The notes under the pieces are model-generated. The model made no database searches. It saw nothing but the letters and a program-made list of their open reading frames with translations, and had not been told where the DNA came from. 64,000 nt of DNA from Sediminicoccus sp. KRV36 (GTDB lineage: Bacteria > Pseudomonadota > Alphaproteobacteria > Acetobacterales > Acetobacteraceae), in NCBI RefSeq assembly GCF_023243115.1, contig NZ_CP085081.1, forward strand, positions 2,418,001-2,482,000, in the 5' to 3' direction. Below, in pieces: positions 50,459-59,446 of this stretch. The translations under genes and the position numbers were made by a program. The number at the start of each line of letters is the position of its first letter. The first letter of the stretch is position 1.

Positions 50459-51505
50459 ATGGAATATCCGAAGGCGCCGATTGGCGGCCCGGCCGCCTGG
50501 CTGGGCTCGGCGATGGCGTCGCGCACCGATTGGGTGGAGCAATTCACCCCGGCCGAATTGGCCGAGATCGACGCCGCCGTCGCCGAGCACCTGCATTCCG
50601 GCCGTCCCATGGGCGAGATCACGCCCCAGACCTTCCGCCTGCCCAGCCTGGCGCCGCGCCTGGCCCGCATCCTGCACGACATCCAGCATGGCCGCGGCTT
50701 CGTGCTGCTGCGCGGCCTTGATGTGGCCGGGCGTGACATCGAGGAAAGTGCCATCGCCTATCTGGGCATCGGCGCGCATCTGGGCGGCTTTCGCTCGCAG
50801 AACGCCAAGGGGCATCTGCTGGGCCATGTGAAGGATCTCGGCCTCGATATCCAGAACCCCAAGGTTCGCTACTACCAGACCAACAAGGAGTTGGAATTCC
50901 ACACGGATTCTTGCGACATCGTGGGCCTGATTTGCCTCAAGACGGCGAAATCCGGCGGTGGCTCGAAGATCGTCTCCTCGGTCGCCATCCATGACCGCAT
51001 GATGCGCGAGACGCCGCATCTCTGGCGTGCCCTGTTCAACCCGATGCCGACCGACCGGCGCGGCGAAATCCCGCCGGGGATGCTGCCCTGGTTCGAGATT
51101 CCCGTCTTCAACTGGTTCGAGGGCGAGCTCAGCACCATCTATTCGGGGCAGTATATCCGCTCCGCCCAGGAGAATTTCCGCGAGGCGCGGCGCCTCACCG
51201 CCGATGAGCGCGCGGCGATTGACCGGCTGGATGAGCTGGCGGCCGAAATGTCGGTCGAGATGGAATTCCGCCCGGGCGACATGCAGTTCATCCACAACCA
51301 CCAGATCCTGCACAGCCGCACCGACTTCGAGGATTGGCCGGAGCCCGAGAAGCGCCGCCATCTGCTGCGCCTGTGGCTGGCACCCCGGCAGGCGCGGGTG
51401 CTGCCGCCGGTCTATGCGCAGCGCTATGGCGACATCACCGTGGGCAATCGCGGCGGCATCGTCGTGAAGGACACGGTGCTGCGCTTCACGCTGGAGCCCG
51501 CATGA
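50459..51505 (+). CDS. TauD/TfdA-family Fe(II)/2-oxoglutarate dioxygenase
   Basis: A 348-residue member of the TauD/clavaminate-synthase-like superfamily, which hydroxylates substrates with Fe(II), O2 and 2-oxoglutarate. The metal triad is visible: His and Asp in LEFHTDSCDIV and the distal His in FIHNHQILHSRTDF; the 2-oxoglutarate arginine is in RRHLLRLWLA. RGFVLLRGLDV is the typical early motif. Translation is probably controlled by the hairpin at 50430-50454. Its stop overlaps the next Bug receptor by four bases, tying oxidation to uptake or sensing of an acid. Confidence 0.9.
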   Translation: MEYPKAPIGGPAAWLGSAMASRTDWVEQFTPAELAEIDAAVAEHLHSGRPMGEITPQTFRLPSLAPRLARILHDIQHGRGFVLLRGLDVAGRDIEESAIAYLGIGAHLGGFRSQNAKGHLLGHVKDLGLDIQNPKVRYYQTNKELEFHTDSCDIVGLICLKTAKSGGGSKIVSSVAIHDRMMRETPHLWRALFNPMPTDRRGEIPPGMLPWFEIPVFNWFEGELSTIYSGQYIRSAQENFREARRLTADERAAIDRLDELAAEMSVEMEFRPGDMQFIHNHQILHSRTDFEDWPEPEKRRHLLRLWLAPRQARVLPPVYAQRYGDITVGNRGGIVVKDTVLRFTLEPA

Positions 51506-52470
51506 TACGCCGCCGCGGTCTGTTGGCCCTGGCCCTCGCTGCGCCTGCGGTGGCCCGCGCCCAGTCCTGGACCCCGCAACGGCCGGTGCGGATGATCGTG
51601 CCCTTCGCGCCGGCCGGCATCCTGGACCAGCTGGCGCGGCTGCTGGCCGAGCCCATGGGCCAGCGCCTCGGCCAGCCCATCATCGTCGAGAACCGCCCCG
51701 GTGCCGGCGGCAATGTCGGCACGGCACTCGCCGCCCGCGCGCGCGGTGATGCGCATGTGGTGCTGGTGGGCAGCACGGGGCCGCTCGCCGTCTCGCCCAT
51801 CAGCGAGCCGAATCTGGGCTACGATCCGCTGACGGACCTCATCCCCATCACGCTGCTGAACGCGACGCCCCTGGTGCTCGTGGTGCGGCAATCCTCCGAG
51901 GCGCGCGACGTGCCCTCCCTGGTCGCCGCGCTGAAGCGTGACGGCCGGGAGGTGCTCTATCCCACGCCCGGCGTCGGTTCGCCCCAGTTGCTGGCGCAGG
52001 AGGCGTTTCGCCAGGCGGCGGGCTTTCCGGCCGCGCCCGTGCATTACCAGGGCAGCGCGCCCGCGGTGCTGGCGGTGATCGCGGGGGAATTCCCCTTCAC
52101 CATCGAGAACCTCGTGCTCGTCGCCCCGCATGTGCAGGCGGGCATGCTGCGCGCGCTGGGTGTGACGAGCCTCGCCCGCGCGGCCATGATGCCCGAAGTG
52201 CCGACCCTCGCCGAGCAGGGCTTCCCGGGCTTTTCGGCTGGCGGCTGGTATGGGCTGCTGACGCCGGCCGGCGTGCCGGAAGAGGCGATCCGCGCCTATC
52301 ACCTGGCCGCGACGGCGGCGCTGGCAGAGCCCCATGTCACGCGCCGCATCTCCGAGATGGGCGGACCGCCAATCGGCTCCTCGCCCCTGGAATTCCGCGC
52401 GCATATCCAAAGCGAGATGGAACGCTGGCGCGGCGTCATGGCGCGGGCCGCGGCGCCAGCCACGCGCTAG
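51502..52470 (+). CDS. TTT (Bug family) receptor coupled to the dioxygenase gene
   Basis: A 322-residue Bug receptor, signal peptide MIRRRGLLALALAAPAVARA, mature start QSWTPQRPVRMIVPF. Family blocks are PFAPAGILDQLAR, IIVENRPGAGGNVG and VPTLAEQGFPGF. PAGILD replaces the more usual PGGxTD, and RARGDAHVV replaces the RPDGYTL block of most paralogues, so its pocket is probably different. The ATGA overlap with the dioxygenase indicates that the two proteins act in one pathway. It converges on a small proline-rich gene over a hairpin. Confidence 0.9.
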   Translation: MIRRRGLLALALAAPAVARAQSWTPQRPVRMIVPFAPAGILDQLARLLAEPMGQRLGQPIIVENRPGAGGNVGTALAARARGDAHVVLVGSTGPLAVSPISEPNLGYDPLTDLIPITLLNATPLVLVVRQSSEARDVPSLVAALKRDGREVLYPTPGVGSPQLLAQEAFRQAAGFPAAPVHYQGSAPAVLAVIAGEFPFTIENLVLVAPHVQAGMLRALGVTSLARAAMMPEVPTLAEQGFPGFSAGGWYGLLTPAGVPEEAIRAYHLAATAALAEPHVTRRISEMGGPPIGSSPLEFRAHIQSEMERWRGVMARAAAPATR

Positions 52471-52471
52471 G

Positions 52472-52497
52472 GCCGGGCCGGAACTAGGGCGCCCGGC
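52472..52497. terminator. Terminator-like inverted repeat
   Basis: GCCGGGC and GCCCGGC (52472-52478, 52491-52497) flank a 12-base loop between the converging Bug receptor and the small proline-rich gene, overlapping the latter's last codons. The loop is long and no T-run is seen. Confidence 0.35.
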
Positions 52498-52798
52498 TCA
52501 TCGGCGGTGGGCTGCCGAGTGGGGCGTTGGGGTTCCTCGCTCCGGCCGTGGCATCGCCATCCATGCCCTGCGGCGTGGTGCCCGAGGCCCCGGGCGCCGT
52601 GAGGCCAGCCGAGGAGCCATCGGTACCGCGATGCACAGCCTGCGGGCCGTCCGTGTGCGGGGATTGCCGCGCGGGGCCGGCATCGGTGGGCGTCACCACG
52701 CCGGGGCGGGGTTGCGGGCCACCCTCGGCCGGCGGTGTCGGCGCCTGGGCCAGGGCGAGGCTGGGCCAGAGAAGCAAGACAGGGAGAAGGCGGGGCAT
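52484..52798 (-). CDS. Small secreted Pro/Gly-rich low-complexity protein
   Basis: A 104-residue protein with a signal peptide (MPRLLPVLLLWPSLALAQ) and a mature part dominated by Pro, Gly, Ala, Thr and charged residues (PTPPAEGGPQPRPG, GSPPPMSRAP), with no cysteine and no fold motif. It is probably an intrinsically disordered periplasmic or exported peptide. The signal sequence argues that it is real. It lies alone between a converging Bug receptor and a divergent one; the 210-bp gap upstream shows no other gene. Confidence 0.6.
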   Translation of the reverse strand: MPRLLPVLLLWPSLALAQAPTPPAEGGPQPRPGVVTPTDAGPARQSPHTDGPQAVHRGTDGSSAGLTAPGASGTTPQGMDGDATAGARNPNAPLGSPPPMSRAP

Positions 52799-53008
52799 GC
52801 GCGGTGGCTCCGGTTGGTGGCCGGAGATGAACGAAACGATACTGCGGGCGGTTGCCGCAGGGCGCGGGCAAACTTGCCTGAGCGCTGACCCTGCCGAGCT
52901 GCGTCCGTTGCCGCATGCACTCCGCCGACCGGGACAGAAGCTCTGCCCCCCAACTGGCGCAGGCGGCCCGCTTCACTGTAGAAGCCGGAAAACCCTGGAG
53001 GAAACCAC

Positions 53009-53971
53009 ATGCTCACCCGTCGCGCGCTTGGCGCCCTGCCGCTGCTGGCCACCCCCGCTCTCGCGCAGCCCGCCTGGCCGAATGGGCCCATCCGCATCAT
53101 CGCGCCCTTTCCCCCGGGCGGCAGCGTGGACACTGTCTCGCGCCTGTTGCAGCAGCCGCTTTCGGCCGAGCTTGGCGTGCCCGTCATCATCGAGAATCGC
53201 GGCGGCGCGTCGGGTTCGCTCGGCACGGCGCAGGTGGCGCGCGCGGCCCCCGATGGCCAGACCTTCGTGCTGGTGTTCGACACCCATGCGACCAACCCGG
53301 CGCTAATCCCCAATATGGGCTTCGACACGCGGCGCGATCTGGCGCCGGTGCTGCTGATCGGCACGGCGCCGAACATGCTGCTGGTCCATCGGGCGCGCCC
53401 CTGGCAGAGCGTGGCCGAACTGGTCGCCGCCGCGCGCGCGCGGCCGGATAGCATCAGCTACGGCACCATCGGCAATGGCAGCCTCGCGCATCTGGGCATG
53501 GTGCTGGCGCAGCGTTCGGGGAACATGGTGCTGACCCATGTGCCCTATCGCGGTGGCGGGCCGCTCGCTGTCTCGGCCATGTCGGGGGAGACCGATCTGG
53601 CGGCGGCCACCGGCACCATCTTCGTCGAGCATCTGCGCCAGGGCGTGTTGCGCCCGCTGGCCATCATGGGCCCGCGCCGCCGCGCCAGCCTGCCCGACGT
53701 GCCCACCATGGCCGAGGCCGGGCTGCCCGGCGTGGAGGCGGAGGCCTTCTGGGGCATCCTCGCCCCCGCGGGCACGCCGCCGGCCATTCTCTCGCGCATG
53801 GAGGCCGCCGCCCGGCGCGCCACCCAGGTGCCCGAGGTGCAGGAGCGCCTGACCAACATCATGGGCATCGAGCTGCGCAATGAGGGCGGCCCCGCCTTCG
53901 CCGCCTTCCTGGACCGTCAGATCGAGATCTGGAGCCGCGTGATCCGCGAGAATGAGATCAAGCCGGACTGA
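53009..53971 (+). CDS. TTT (Bug family) receptor, single gene
   Basis: A 320-residue Bug receptor with a short signal peptide (MLTRRALGALPLLATPALA) and mature start QPAWPNGPIRIIAPF. PFPPGGSVDTVSR, VIIENRGGASGSLG and APDGQTFVL are family blocks, and LTHVPYRGGGPLAVSAMSGE follows the usual pattern. GGAGG lies before the ATG. The gene is monocistronic and converges on the hybrid kinase gene, so a sensing role for the kinase cannot be excluded but has no direct support. Confidence 0.9.
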   Translation: MLTRRALGALPLLATPALAQPAWPNGPIRIIAPFPPGGSVDTVSRLLQQPLSAELGVPVIIENRGGASGSLGTAQVARAAPDGQTFVLVFDTHATNPALIPNMGFDTRRDLAPVLLIGTAPNMLLVHRARPWQSVAELVAAARARPDSISYGTIGNGSLAHLGMVLAQRSGNMVLTHVPYRGGGPLAVSAMSGETDLAAATGTIFVEHLRQGVLRPLAIMGPRRRASLPDVPTMAEAGLPGVEAEAFWGILAPAGTPPAILSRMEAAARRATQVPEVQERLTNIMGIELRNEGGPAFAAFLDRQIEIWSRVIRENEIKPD

Positions 53972-53996
53972 CCCGGCCGGGCAGGACGCTGCTGGC

Positions 53997-56852
53997 TCAG
54001 CTCGCGGCCGCGCGCGGTGACGCATCGGGGAAGCTGAAGCGCAGCTCGTCCAGCAGCGCGCGGGCGAGCTTGGGTCCGTCCGGATCCGCCTCGCGCAGCG
54101 CCTGGAGCACGCGGCGCGTGCGCGTGACCTGGCGCGGCGCACCGAGATGGCCGACCGTGCCGGCCAGGGCATGGACGGTTGGAATCAGCGTCGTTCCATC
54201 GCGCAGCGCGAGTTCGAGCTGGGTCAGCCGCAGATCCAGCTCCGCCAGCAGCATGGGGCGCAGCGTCTCGAGCGCGACCTGGGCACCCGGCCCACCGGCC
54301 GTCGGCCGGGCGACGGCATCCGCCAGGGCACGCAGCAGCAGGGCGCGATCCACCGGCTTGATCACGTGGCCATCCATGCCCGCCGCCCGGGTCTCGGCCA
54401 GGTCATCGGGAAAGGCGCTGGCGGTCACGGCGATCACGGGCATGCGGCCGATGGTGCCGGGCATGGCGCGCAGGCGGCGGGTCGTTTCCTTGCCGTCCAT
54501 GCCCGGCATCATCACGTCCATCAGCACGACATCGAAAGGCCGCCCCTCCCGCGCCGCGATCTCGACGGCTTCCAGCGCGGCAGGCCCCTCATTCACCGTC
54601 TCCAGGTCCAGGTCGTGCTGCGCGAGCAAGGCGCGCAGCACCGAGAGGTTGGAGGGCGCGTCATCCACCGCGAGCAATCGCAGCCGGTGCCCGGGCGAAC
54701 GGGTGGGGATGGCTTCCTGCTCAGGCGCCGGCGGCGCGGCCCGCCGGATCGGCATTTCCATCCAGAAGCAGGCGCCAGGCCCGGGCTGTGCATCCGTGCA
54801 GCCGATTTCGCCGCCCATCAGATGGGCGAGGCGGGCGGTAATGGAAAGCCCAAGCCCCGTGCCCTCCTGCTGGCTGGACGCAAGCCGAGTGAAGTCACGA
54901 AACAGCTGCGGGCGTTCCGCTTCCGGCACGCCGCTCCCCTGGTCACTCACTTCAAAGCGCAACCGGTCCGCTTCCGCCCGGGCCAGGAGGCGCACCTCGC
55001 TGCCATCGGGCGTGAATTTGACGGCGTTGGACAGCAGGTTCAGCACCATCTGACGCAGGCGCGTGGCATCCACCTCGATATGCGGCGGCAGGGCTTCCTC
55101 GGTGAAGGCGATCCGCACCTGCCTCGCTTCGGCCAGCGGCTGCACCATCGCGATCGCTTCGCGGAAAATATCCGCCGGCTGCGCCACGCTGGGATGGAGC
55201 GTCAGGCTCTGCGCTTCCATCGCGGCGAGGTCCAGCACCTCATTCGCGAGTGCCAGGAGATGCCGCGCCGTGGCCCCCACCAGCCCCGCCTGATGCCGCT
55301 GCGGTGGTGGCAGCCCGGCCTCGCGCTGCAGCGCATCCGCGAGGCGCAGGAGGCTCGCCAAAGGCGTGCGCAATTCGTGGCTGACATGGGCCAGCAGATT
55401 GGCCTTGGCCCGGGTTGCGCGATCGGCCGTGTCACGCGCCTCGGCGAGTTCGGTCATCGCCTGCTTCAGCGCCGTGATCTCGGTGAGAATCACGACCATG
55501 CCGCTGCCCGGCATGCGCCGCTGCGCGATGCGCAGCCAGCGCCCATCCCGCAGCTGCCGCTCACGCTGGCCGCCGGGGCTGCGATGGGTATCCAGCACAT
55601 GGGCGAGGCGCTGTTCCGGCGCGATCTCGGGCAGGTTGAACGTCCCATCGGCGATCCAGGCCTTCGCGAGTTCCTCGAAGCGCAGCCCGGGCACCAGAAT
55701 CTCCCGCATGGGATCATGGAAATCCCGGTAGCGCGAATTGCAGATGACCAGGCGGTCCTCGGGATCCCAGAAGGCGAAGCCATCCGGCAGGCTTTCGATG
55801 GCGGCCAGGAGGCGGGTATTGGCGCCCTCGCGCTCGGTCGCGGCGCGTTGGCCATTCCAGACGGCAAAGAACAATGCCGCGGCCAGCGCCACCAGCAACA
55901 GCGCGGCGATACCGGAACCCGTCAGGATGCTCAGCCGCAACTGGGGCCAGCCGGCCAGCGCCGCCGCCTCGGGCAGTTCCGCCACGGCGAAGAGCCCTTG
56001 CAGCATGGTCGGCCGCGCGGTGGCGAAGACCTCGCCCGGGCCCAGGCGGTCCGTGCGGCGCTCCAGCCGCACAAGCCGCAGGCCGCTGGCCGGTGACCGG
56101 GGCAGCACCTGGCCAATGAGATGCGTCTGGCCCGCCCCCGCGGCCAGGATCAGCCCGTCGCGGTTTTCGAGGCGCACCCGCAATTCCGGCGGCGTGACCA
56201 TGGGGGCGAGGACGGCCGTCAGCAGGGCGGTGGGGATTTCAGCGGCGGCGAGGATCGGACGCCCGGCCGCATCCTGGCCGACCCGGCGCAGCAGGAGCAG
56301 CATGGTCAGCCCGCTATCGGCATTGCGCAACGGCCCATGCAGCGAAGCGGATCCCTCACGCGCGGCGGCTTCGAGCACGCCGCGCGAAATGGGCAGAGAA
56401 TGGCCCACGCCGCCCGTCACGGCGGAGGCCCAGACCTCGCCCTGCGCATCGGTGAGCATCAGATTGCGGTGGGTGTAGCTGTGCGAGGCGAGCTGCTGCA
56501 GCGCCAGGCTGGCGCGGCCTGGATCGGCCGCGCTGATGAAGCCGTGCTGCAACCAGTCACTGAGGCCGGCCAGCTGGCCCTCCACCTGCAGGAGGTGCCG
56601 GTCCAGCAGGGATTGCGCGACGATGGCCGAGCGGGTGACGGTCGCTTCAGCGGCGGCGACGGCCAGCGCCTCCCCACGCGAAATGTTCCGCGCGGTGGAA
56701 ATGGCGAGCGACATGAGGATGACGAAGGTGGCCGCCAGGATCAGCGCGGGGATGGCGCGGGCCGGAATGCCCGGCCAGCGCCGGCGCTGAACCGGGGGCG
56801 TCAACCCTGTCTCACTATCGCCGAGAGGCGGCACATCGGAGCCTTTCTCCAT
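53997..56852 (-). CDS. Hybrid sensor histidine kinase with receiver and Hpt-like domain
   Basis: A 951-residue membrane sensor. Two spans (about 33-53, 308-332) bracket a 255-residue periplasmic domain. Then come a PAS-like module (about 345-465), HisKA with His492 in SHELRTP, and an HATPase with NLLSNAVKF, DQGSGV and GTGLGLS. A receiver follows with Asp779 in LMDVMMPGMDG and Lys832. At the end, TVHALAGTVGHLGA (His894) resembles an Hpt site, although the usual Lys after HxL is Ala. It is an H-D-H phosphorelay protein with no response regulator gene beside it; the ligand is unknown. Confidence 0.93.
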   Translation of the reverse strand: MEKGSDVPPLGDSETGLTPPVQRRRWPGIPARAIPALILAATFVILMSLAISTARNISRGEALAVAAAEATVTRSAIVAQSLLDRHLLQVEGQLAGLSDWLQHGFISAADPGRASLALQQLASHSYTHRNLMLTDAQGEVWASAVTGGVGHSLPISRGVLEAAAREGSASLHGPLRNADSGLTMLLLLRRVGQDAAGRPILAAAEIPTALLTAVLAPMVTPPELRVRLENRDGLILAAGAGQTHLIGQVLPRSPASGLRLVRLERRTDRLGPGEVFATARPTMLQGLFAVAELPEAAALAGWPQLRLSILTGSGIAALLLVALAAALFFAVWNGQRAATEREGANTRLLAAIESLPDGFAFWDPEDRLVICNSRYRDFHDPMREILVPGLRFEELAKAWIADGTFNLPEIAPEQRLAHVLDTHRSPGGQRERQLRDGRWLRIAQRRMPGSGMVVILTEITALKQAMTELAEARDTADRATRAKANLLAHVSHELRTPLASLLRLADALQREAGLPPPQRHQAGLVGATARHLLALANEVLDLAAMEAQSLTLHPSVAQPADIFREAIAMVQPLAEARQVRIAFTEEALPPHIEVDATRLRQMVLNLLSNAVKFTPDGSEVRLLARAEADRLRFEVSDQGSGVPEAERPQLFRDFTRLASSQQEGTGLGLSITARLAHLMGGEIGCTDAQPGPGACFWMEMPIRRAAPPAPEQEAIPTRSPGHRLRLLAVDDAPSNLSVLRALLAQHDLDLETVNEGPAALEAVEIAAREGRPFDVVLMDVMMPGMDGKETTRRLRAMPGTIGRMPVIAVTASAFPDDLAETRAAGMDGHVIKPVDRALLLRALADAVARPTAGGPGAQVALETLRPMLLAELDLRLTQLELALRDGTTLIPTVHALAGTVGHLGAPRQVTRTRRVLQALREADPDGPKLARALLDELRFSFPDASPRAAAS

Positions 56853-56976
56853 CCCGCGGCCGCCAGGAGGGTGCCAGCCAGGCTTGCCTGGCCGCGTGCT
56901 CCGGGGACCGCGTCAATACTACCTGGACGCGAAACGTTCCTAGCACACAGCTTCCGGTTATGCAGCCTGCGGGTTT

Positions 56977-57858
56977 TCAGGGCTTGATCAGAGTGCCCGC
57001 GCCGCCATCCGTAAACAATTCCCGCAGCACCGCATGCGGTACGCGGCCATCCAGGATGACAGCGCCCTTCACGCCGCGCTCGATGGCATAGATGCAGGTT
57101 TCGACCTTGGGGATCATGCCGCCCGCGATCCAGCCGGCCGCGATGCCCGCACGGGCCTCCGCCACCGTCATTTCGGGGATGAATTTCTTGTTGGCATCCA
57201 GCACGCCCGGCACATCGGTCAGCATCAGCATGCGCTCGGCCGCCAGCGCGCCCGCGACGGCGCCCGAGACGGTGTCGGCATTGATGTTGTAGGTCTGCCC
57301 ATCCCGGCCCACGCCCACCGGCGCGATGACGGGCACGATATCGGCGCCGATCAGCAATTGCAGCACGCGGGTATCCACGCTCTCGGGCTCGCCCACCAGG
57401 CCGAGATCCAGCACCTGTTCGATGTTGGAGCCGGGGTCCTTGACCGTGCGGGTGGCCTTGCGGGCAGTGATAAGCCCGCCATCCTTGCCGGAGATGCCCA
57501 CGGCCAGGGCGCCGGCGCGAGTGATGGATTCCGCCACCTGCTTGTTCACCGTGCCGCAGAGAACCATCTCCACCACCTCGACCATCTGCTGGTCGGTGAC
57601 GCGCAGGCCCTGCACGAAGGTGGATTGCACGCCAAGGCGCGCGAGCATGGCGTTGATCTGCGGCCCGCCGCCATGCACCACCACCGGGTTCACACCGACC
57701 TGTTCCAGCAGTGCGATATCGCGCCCGAAGCGCAGCGCGGTCTCCTCCTCGCCCATCGCGTGCCCGCCATATTTCACGACGACGATCTGGTCATCATAGC
57801 GCTTGAGGTAGGGCAGGGCGCCGATCAGCGTCTGCATTTGCGCGATGGCGTCATCCAT
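56977..57858 (-). CDS. argB: Acetylglutamate kinase
   Basis: A 293-residue amino-acid kinase for the second step of arginine synthesis. [10 protein letters not shown] near residue 27, [11 protein letters not shown] with the acetylglutamate site, and [14 protein letters not shown] and [12 protein letters not shown] for the nucleotide side are all present. The N-terminal helix ([21 protein letters not shown]) is like that of the arginine-regulated hexameric enzymes. The ATG at 57858 was chosen at the start of this helix; the longer frame adds Arg-rich noise. It is separated from engB, its usual neighbour, by a plus-strand gene. Confidence 0.96.
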   Translation of the reverse strand: MDDAIAQMQTLIGALPYLKRYDDQIVVVKYGGHAMGEEETALRFGRDIALLEQVGVNPVVVHGGGPQINAMLARLGVQSTFVQGLRVTDQQMVEVVEMVLCGTVNKQVAESITRAGALAVGISGKDGGLITARKATRTVKDPGSNIEQVLDLGLVGEPESVDTRVLQLLIGADIVPVIAPVGVGRDGQTYNINADTVSGAVAGALAAERMLMLTDVPGVLDANKKFIPEMTVAEARAGIAAGWIAGGMIPKVETCIYAIERGVKGAVILDGRVPHAVLRELFTDGGAGTLIKP

Positions 57859-58064
57859 GGGGCAGGTCCTCGGAGATTTCCGCAGGCTATCGGGCGCATG
57901 CTGCGTTGCGTCAAGGCGGGGCGGGGCTGCGATATCCAGGCTGACCCGGGACCGACTGCAACCGCAAAGAGAATTGACTCGCGGCATGCACGTCCTGATA
58001 TGCTGCACCCGGCGGGCCGCACCCGCCACGCCTTGCTCCGACCCAGGCAGGAGGCCGCCCCGCC

Positions 58065-58769
58065 ATGCCGAACACCAATGCCTTGCCGCCGCTTTGGAGT
58101 GTTGCCGGTGTTGCTGGCCCGCAAATGAGCCGCAGCCCCGAGCGGCTGTCGCGCGTGTCAGGGGGCGTCACCTTCAACATGGCGCCCTTTCCGAGAACCC
58201 TCACGCCTTCCGCCCTGGTCGGCGGCTATACCACCGCGGCGGTCGTGGATGTGCTGGCCCGCTTCAATGCCGCTGCCGCGTATGTCGGCGGCAAATGCGC
58301 GGCGTCCCGGCCGTGCAACACCTATTTCTCAACCCTCGGCAAGAACCTGTCGCTGAGCGATCTGCTGGGATGGAGCATCGTTTTCTACTTCTGGAAGCCG
58401 GTCAGCCGGGTCGGCCCAGTGCCGGCCGTGGGCGAGACGATGCCGGCATTGCAAGCCGAGATGATCAGCGCCAGCTACCAGACCAGCTTCGCCCAGATCG
58501 TGGTCAGTGAATTCTCGCTGGTCAGCGACATCAAGCTCGCGGCGACCATGGTGCATGAGCTGGCGCATGTGGCGGGTGCGCCAGGCGCCAATGATGACGG
58601 GCGCGCCACGGCAGCGGCCGATCCTGGCTCGGCCCTCTACAAGGAATTGATCGCGGCCGAGATGGCACTGAAAGCCTGCCTGTTGCCGAGGCAGTTCAAT
58701 TCGGGCGCGCTGGGCGTGCTGCAGGATATGACGCAGGGCTGGCGGGGAAGGGGCGGCGGGATCGCCTGA
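58065..58769 (+). CDS. Uncharacterised protein with an HExxH zinc-binding motif
   Basis: A 234-residue protein of no family I recognise. Residues 164-174 read [11 protein letters not shown], an HExxH motif preceded by a hydrophobic helix (DIKLAATMV), as in zinc metallopeptidases; Glu194 or Glu199 could be a third ligand. Cys78 and Cys84 may pair, and [14 protein letters not shown] (about 97-110) is hydrophobic. No signal peptide is seen. The ATG follows AGGAGG at about 10 bases. It lies on the opposite strand between argB and engB, five bases from the converging engB end, which suggests insertion into a conserved string. Confidence 0.65.
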   Translation: MPNTNALPPLWSVAGVAGPQMSRSPERLSRVSGGVTFNMAPFPRTLTPSALVGGYTTAAVVDVLARFNAAAAYVGGKCAASRPCNTYFSTLGKNLSLSDLLGWSIVFYFWKPVSRVGPVPAVGETMPALQAEMISASYQTSFAQIVVSEFSLVSDIKLAATMVHELAHVAGAPGANDDGRATAAADPGSALYKELIAAEMALKACLLPRQFNSGALGVLQDMTQGWRGRGGGIA

Positions 58770-58774
58770 CGCCG

Positions 58775-59446
58775 CTAACCCGCGAGTGCGGCCAACTCGG
58801 CCCGGATATCCTCCATGCCGGCGCCCGTCTCGCTGCTCGTTGTCAGGATCAGCGGGTGGCCGGCGGGGTGCTTGCGCGCCAGGGCCTGGACTTCCGCCTG
58901 GCGGGCCTTGAGCTGGGCCGGCTTCACATCATCGCTCTTGGTCAGAACAAGCTGGAAGGGCACGGCGGCACGGTCCAGCAGATCCATCACGGCGGTGTCG
59001 GAGGCCTTGGTCTCGATGCGGCTGTCCATCAGCAGCAGCACGCGGCGCAGATTGGGCCGGCCACGCAGATAGTCGAACATCAGGCCCTGCCAGTCTTCCT
59101 TCACCAGCTTGGAGGCCTTGGCATAGCCATAGCCAGGCATGTCCACGAGGGTGAGTTGCCCCTCATCCAGCTTGAAGAAGTTCAACTGCTTGGTGCGCCC
59201 GGGTGTGACCGAGACGCGGGCCAGCGCCTTCTGCCCGGTCAGCGCATTCATCAGGGAGGATTTGCCCACATTGGAACGCCCGGCCAGCGCCACCTCGATC
59301 CCATCGGGGGGCGGCAGGTGATCGAGGCCCTGGGCCGCGGTGAAGAAGGTACAGGGGCGGGCAAAGAGCAGGCGGCCCGCCTCGATCAGGGCCGCGCGCT
59401 CCTCCTCATCCCGCGCCTCCAGAAGGCCGCCGGAGGGGAGGCTCAT
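58775..59446 (-). CDS. engB: Ribosome biogenesis GTP-binding protein EngB/YsxC
   Basis: A 223-residue TRAFAC-class GTPase needed for large-subunit assembly. G1 is AGRSNVGKSS, G2 lies in the PGRTKQLNFF region, G3 is DMPGYGYA, G4 is TKSD and the G5-like part is TTSSETG. The ATG at 59446 overlaps the yidC stop by four bases; the longer frame upstream falls inside yidC. It ends the rpmH-rnpA-yidD-yidC-engB operon. Confidence 0.95.
   Translation of the reverse strand: MSLPSGGLLEARDEEERAALIEAGRLLFARPCTFFTAAQGLDHLPPPDGIEVALAGRSNVGKSSLMNALTGQKALARVSVTPGRTKQLNFFKLDEGQLTLVDMPGYGYAKASKLVKEDWQGLMFDYLRGRPNLRRVLLLMDSRIETKASDTAVMDLLDRAAVPFQLVLTKSDDVKPAQLKARQAEVQALARKHPAGHPLILTTSSETGAGMEDIRAELAALAG

Noticed and set aside
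56877..56892. GCCAGGC-TT-GCCTGGC inverted repeat just upstream of the hybrid kinase gene
   Set aside because: The 2-base loop cannot form a normal hairpin and no second site or promoter boxes of good quality accompany it, so I did not call an operator.
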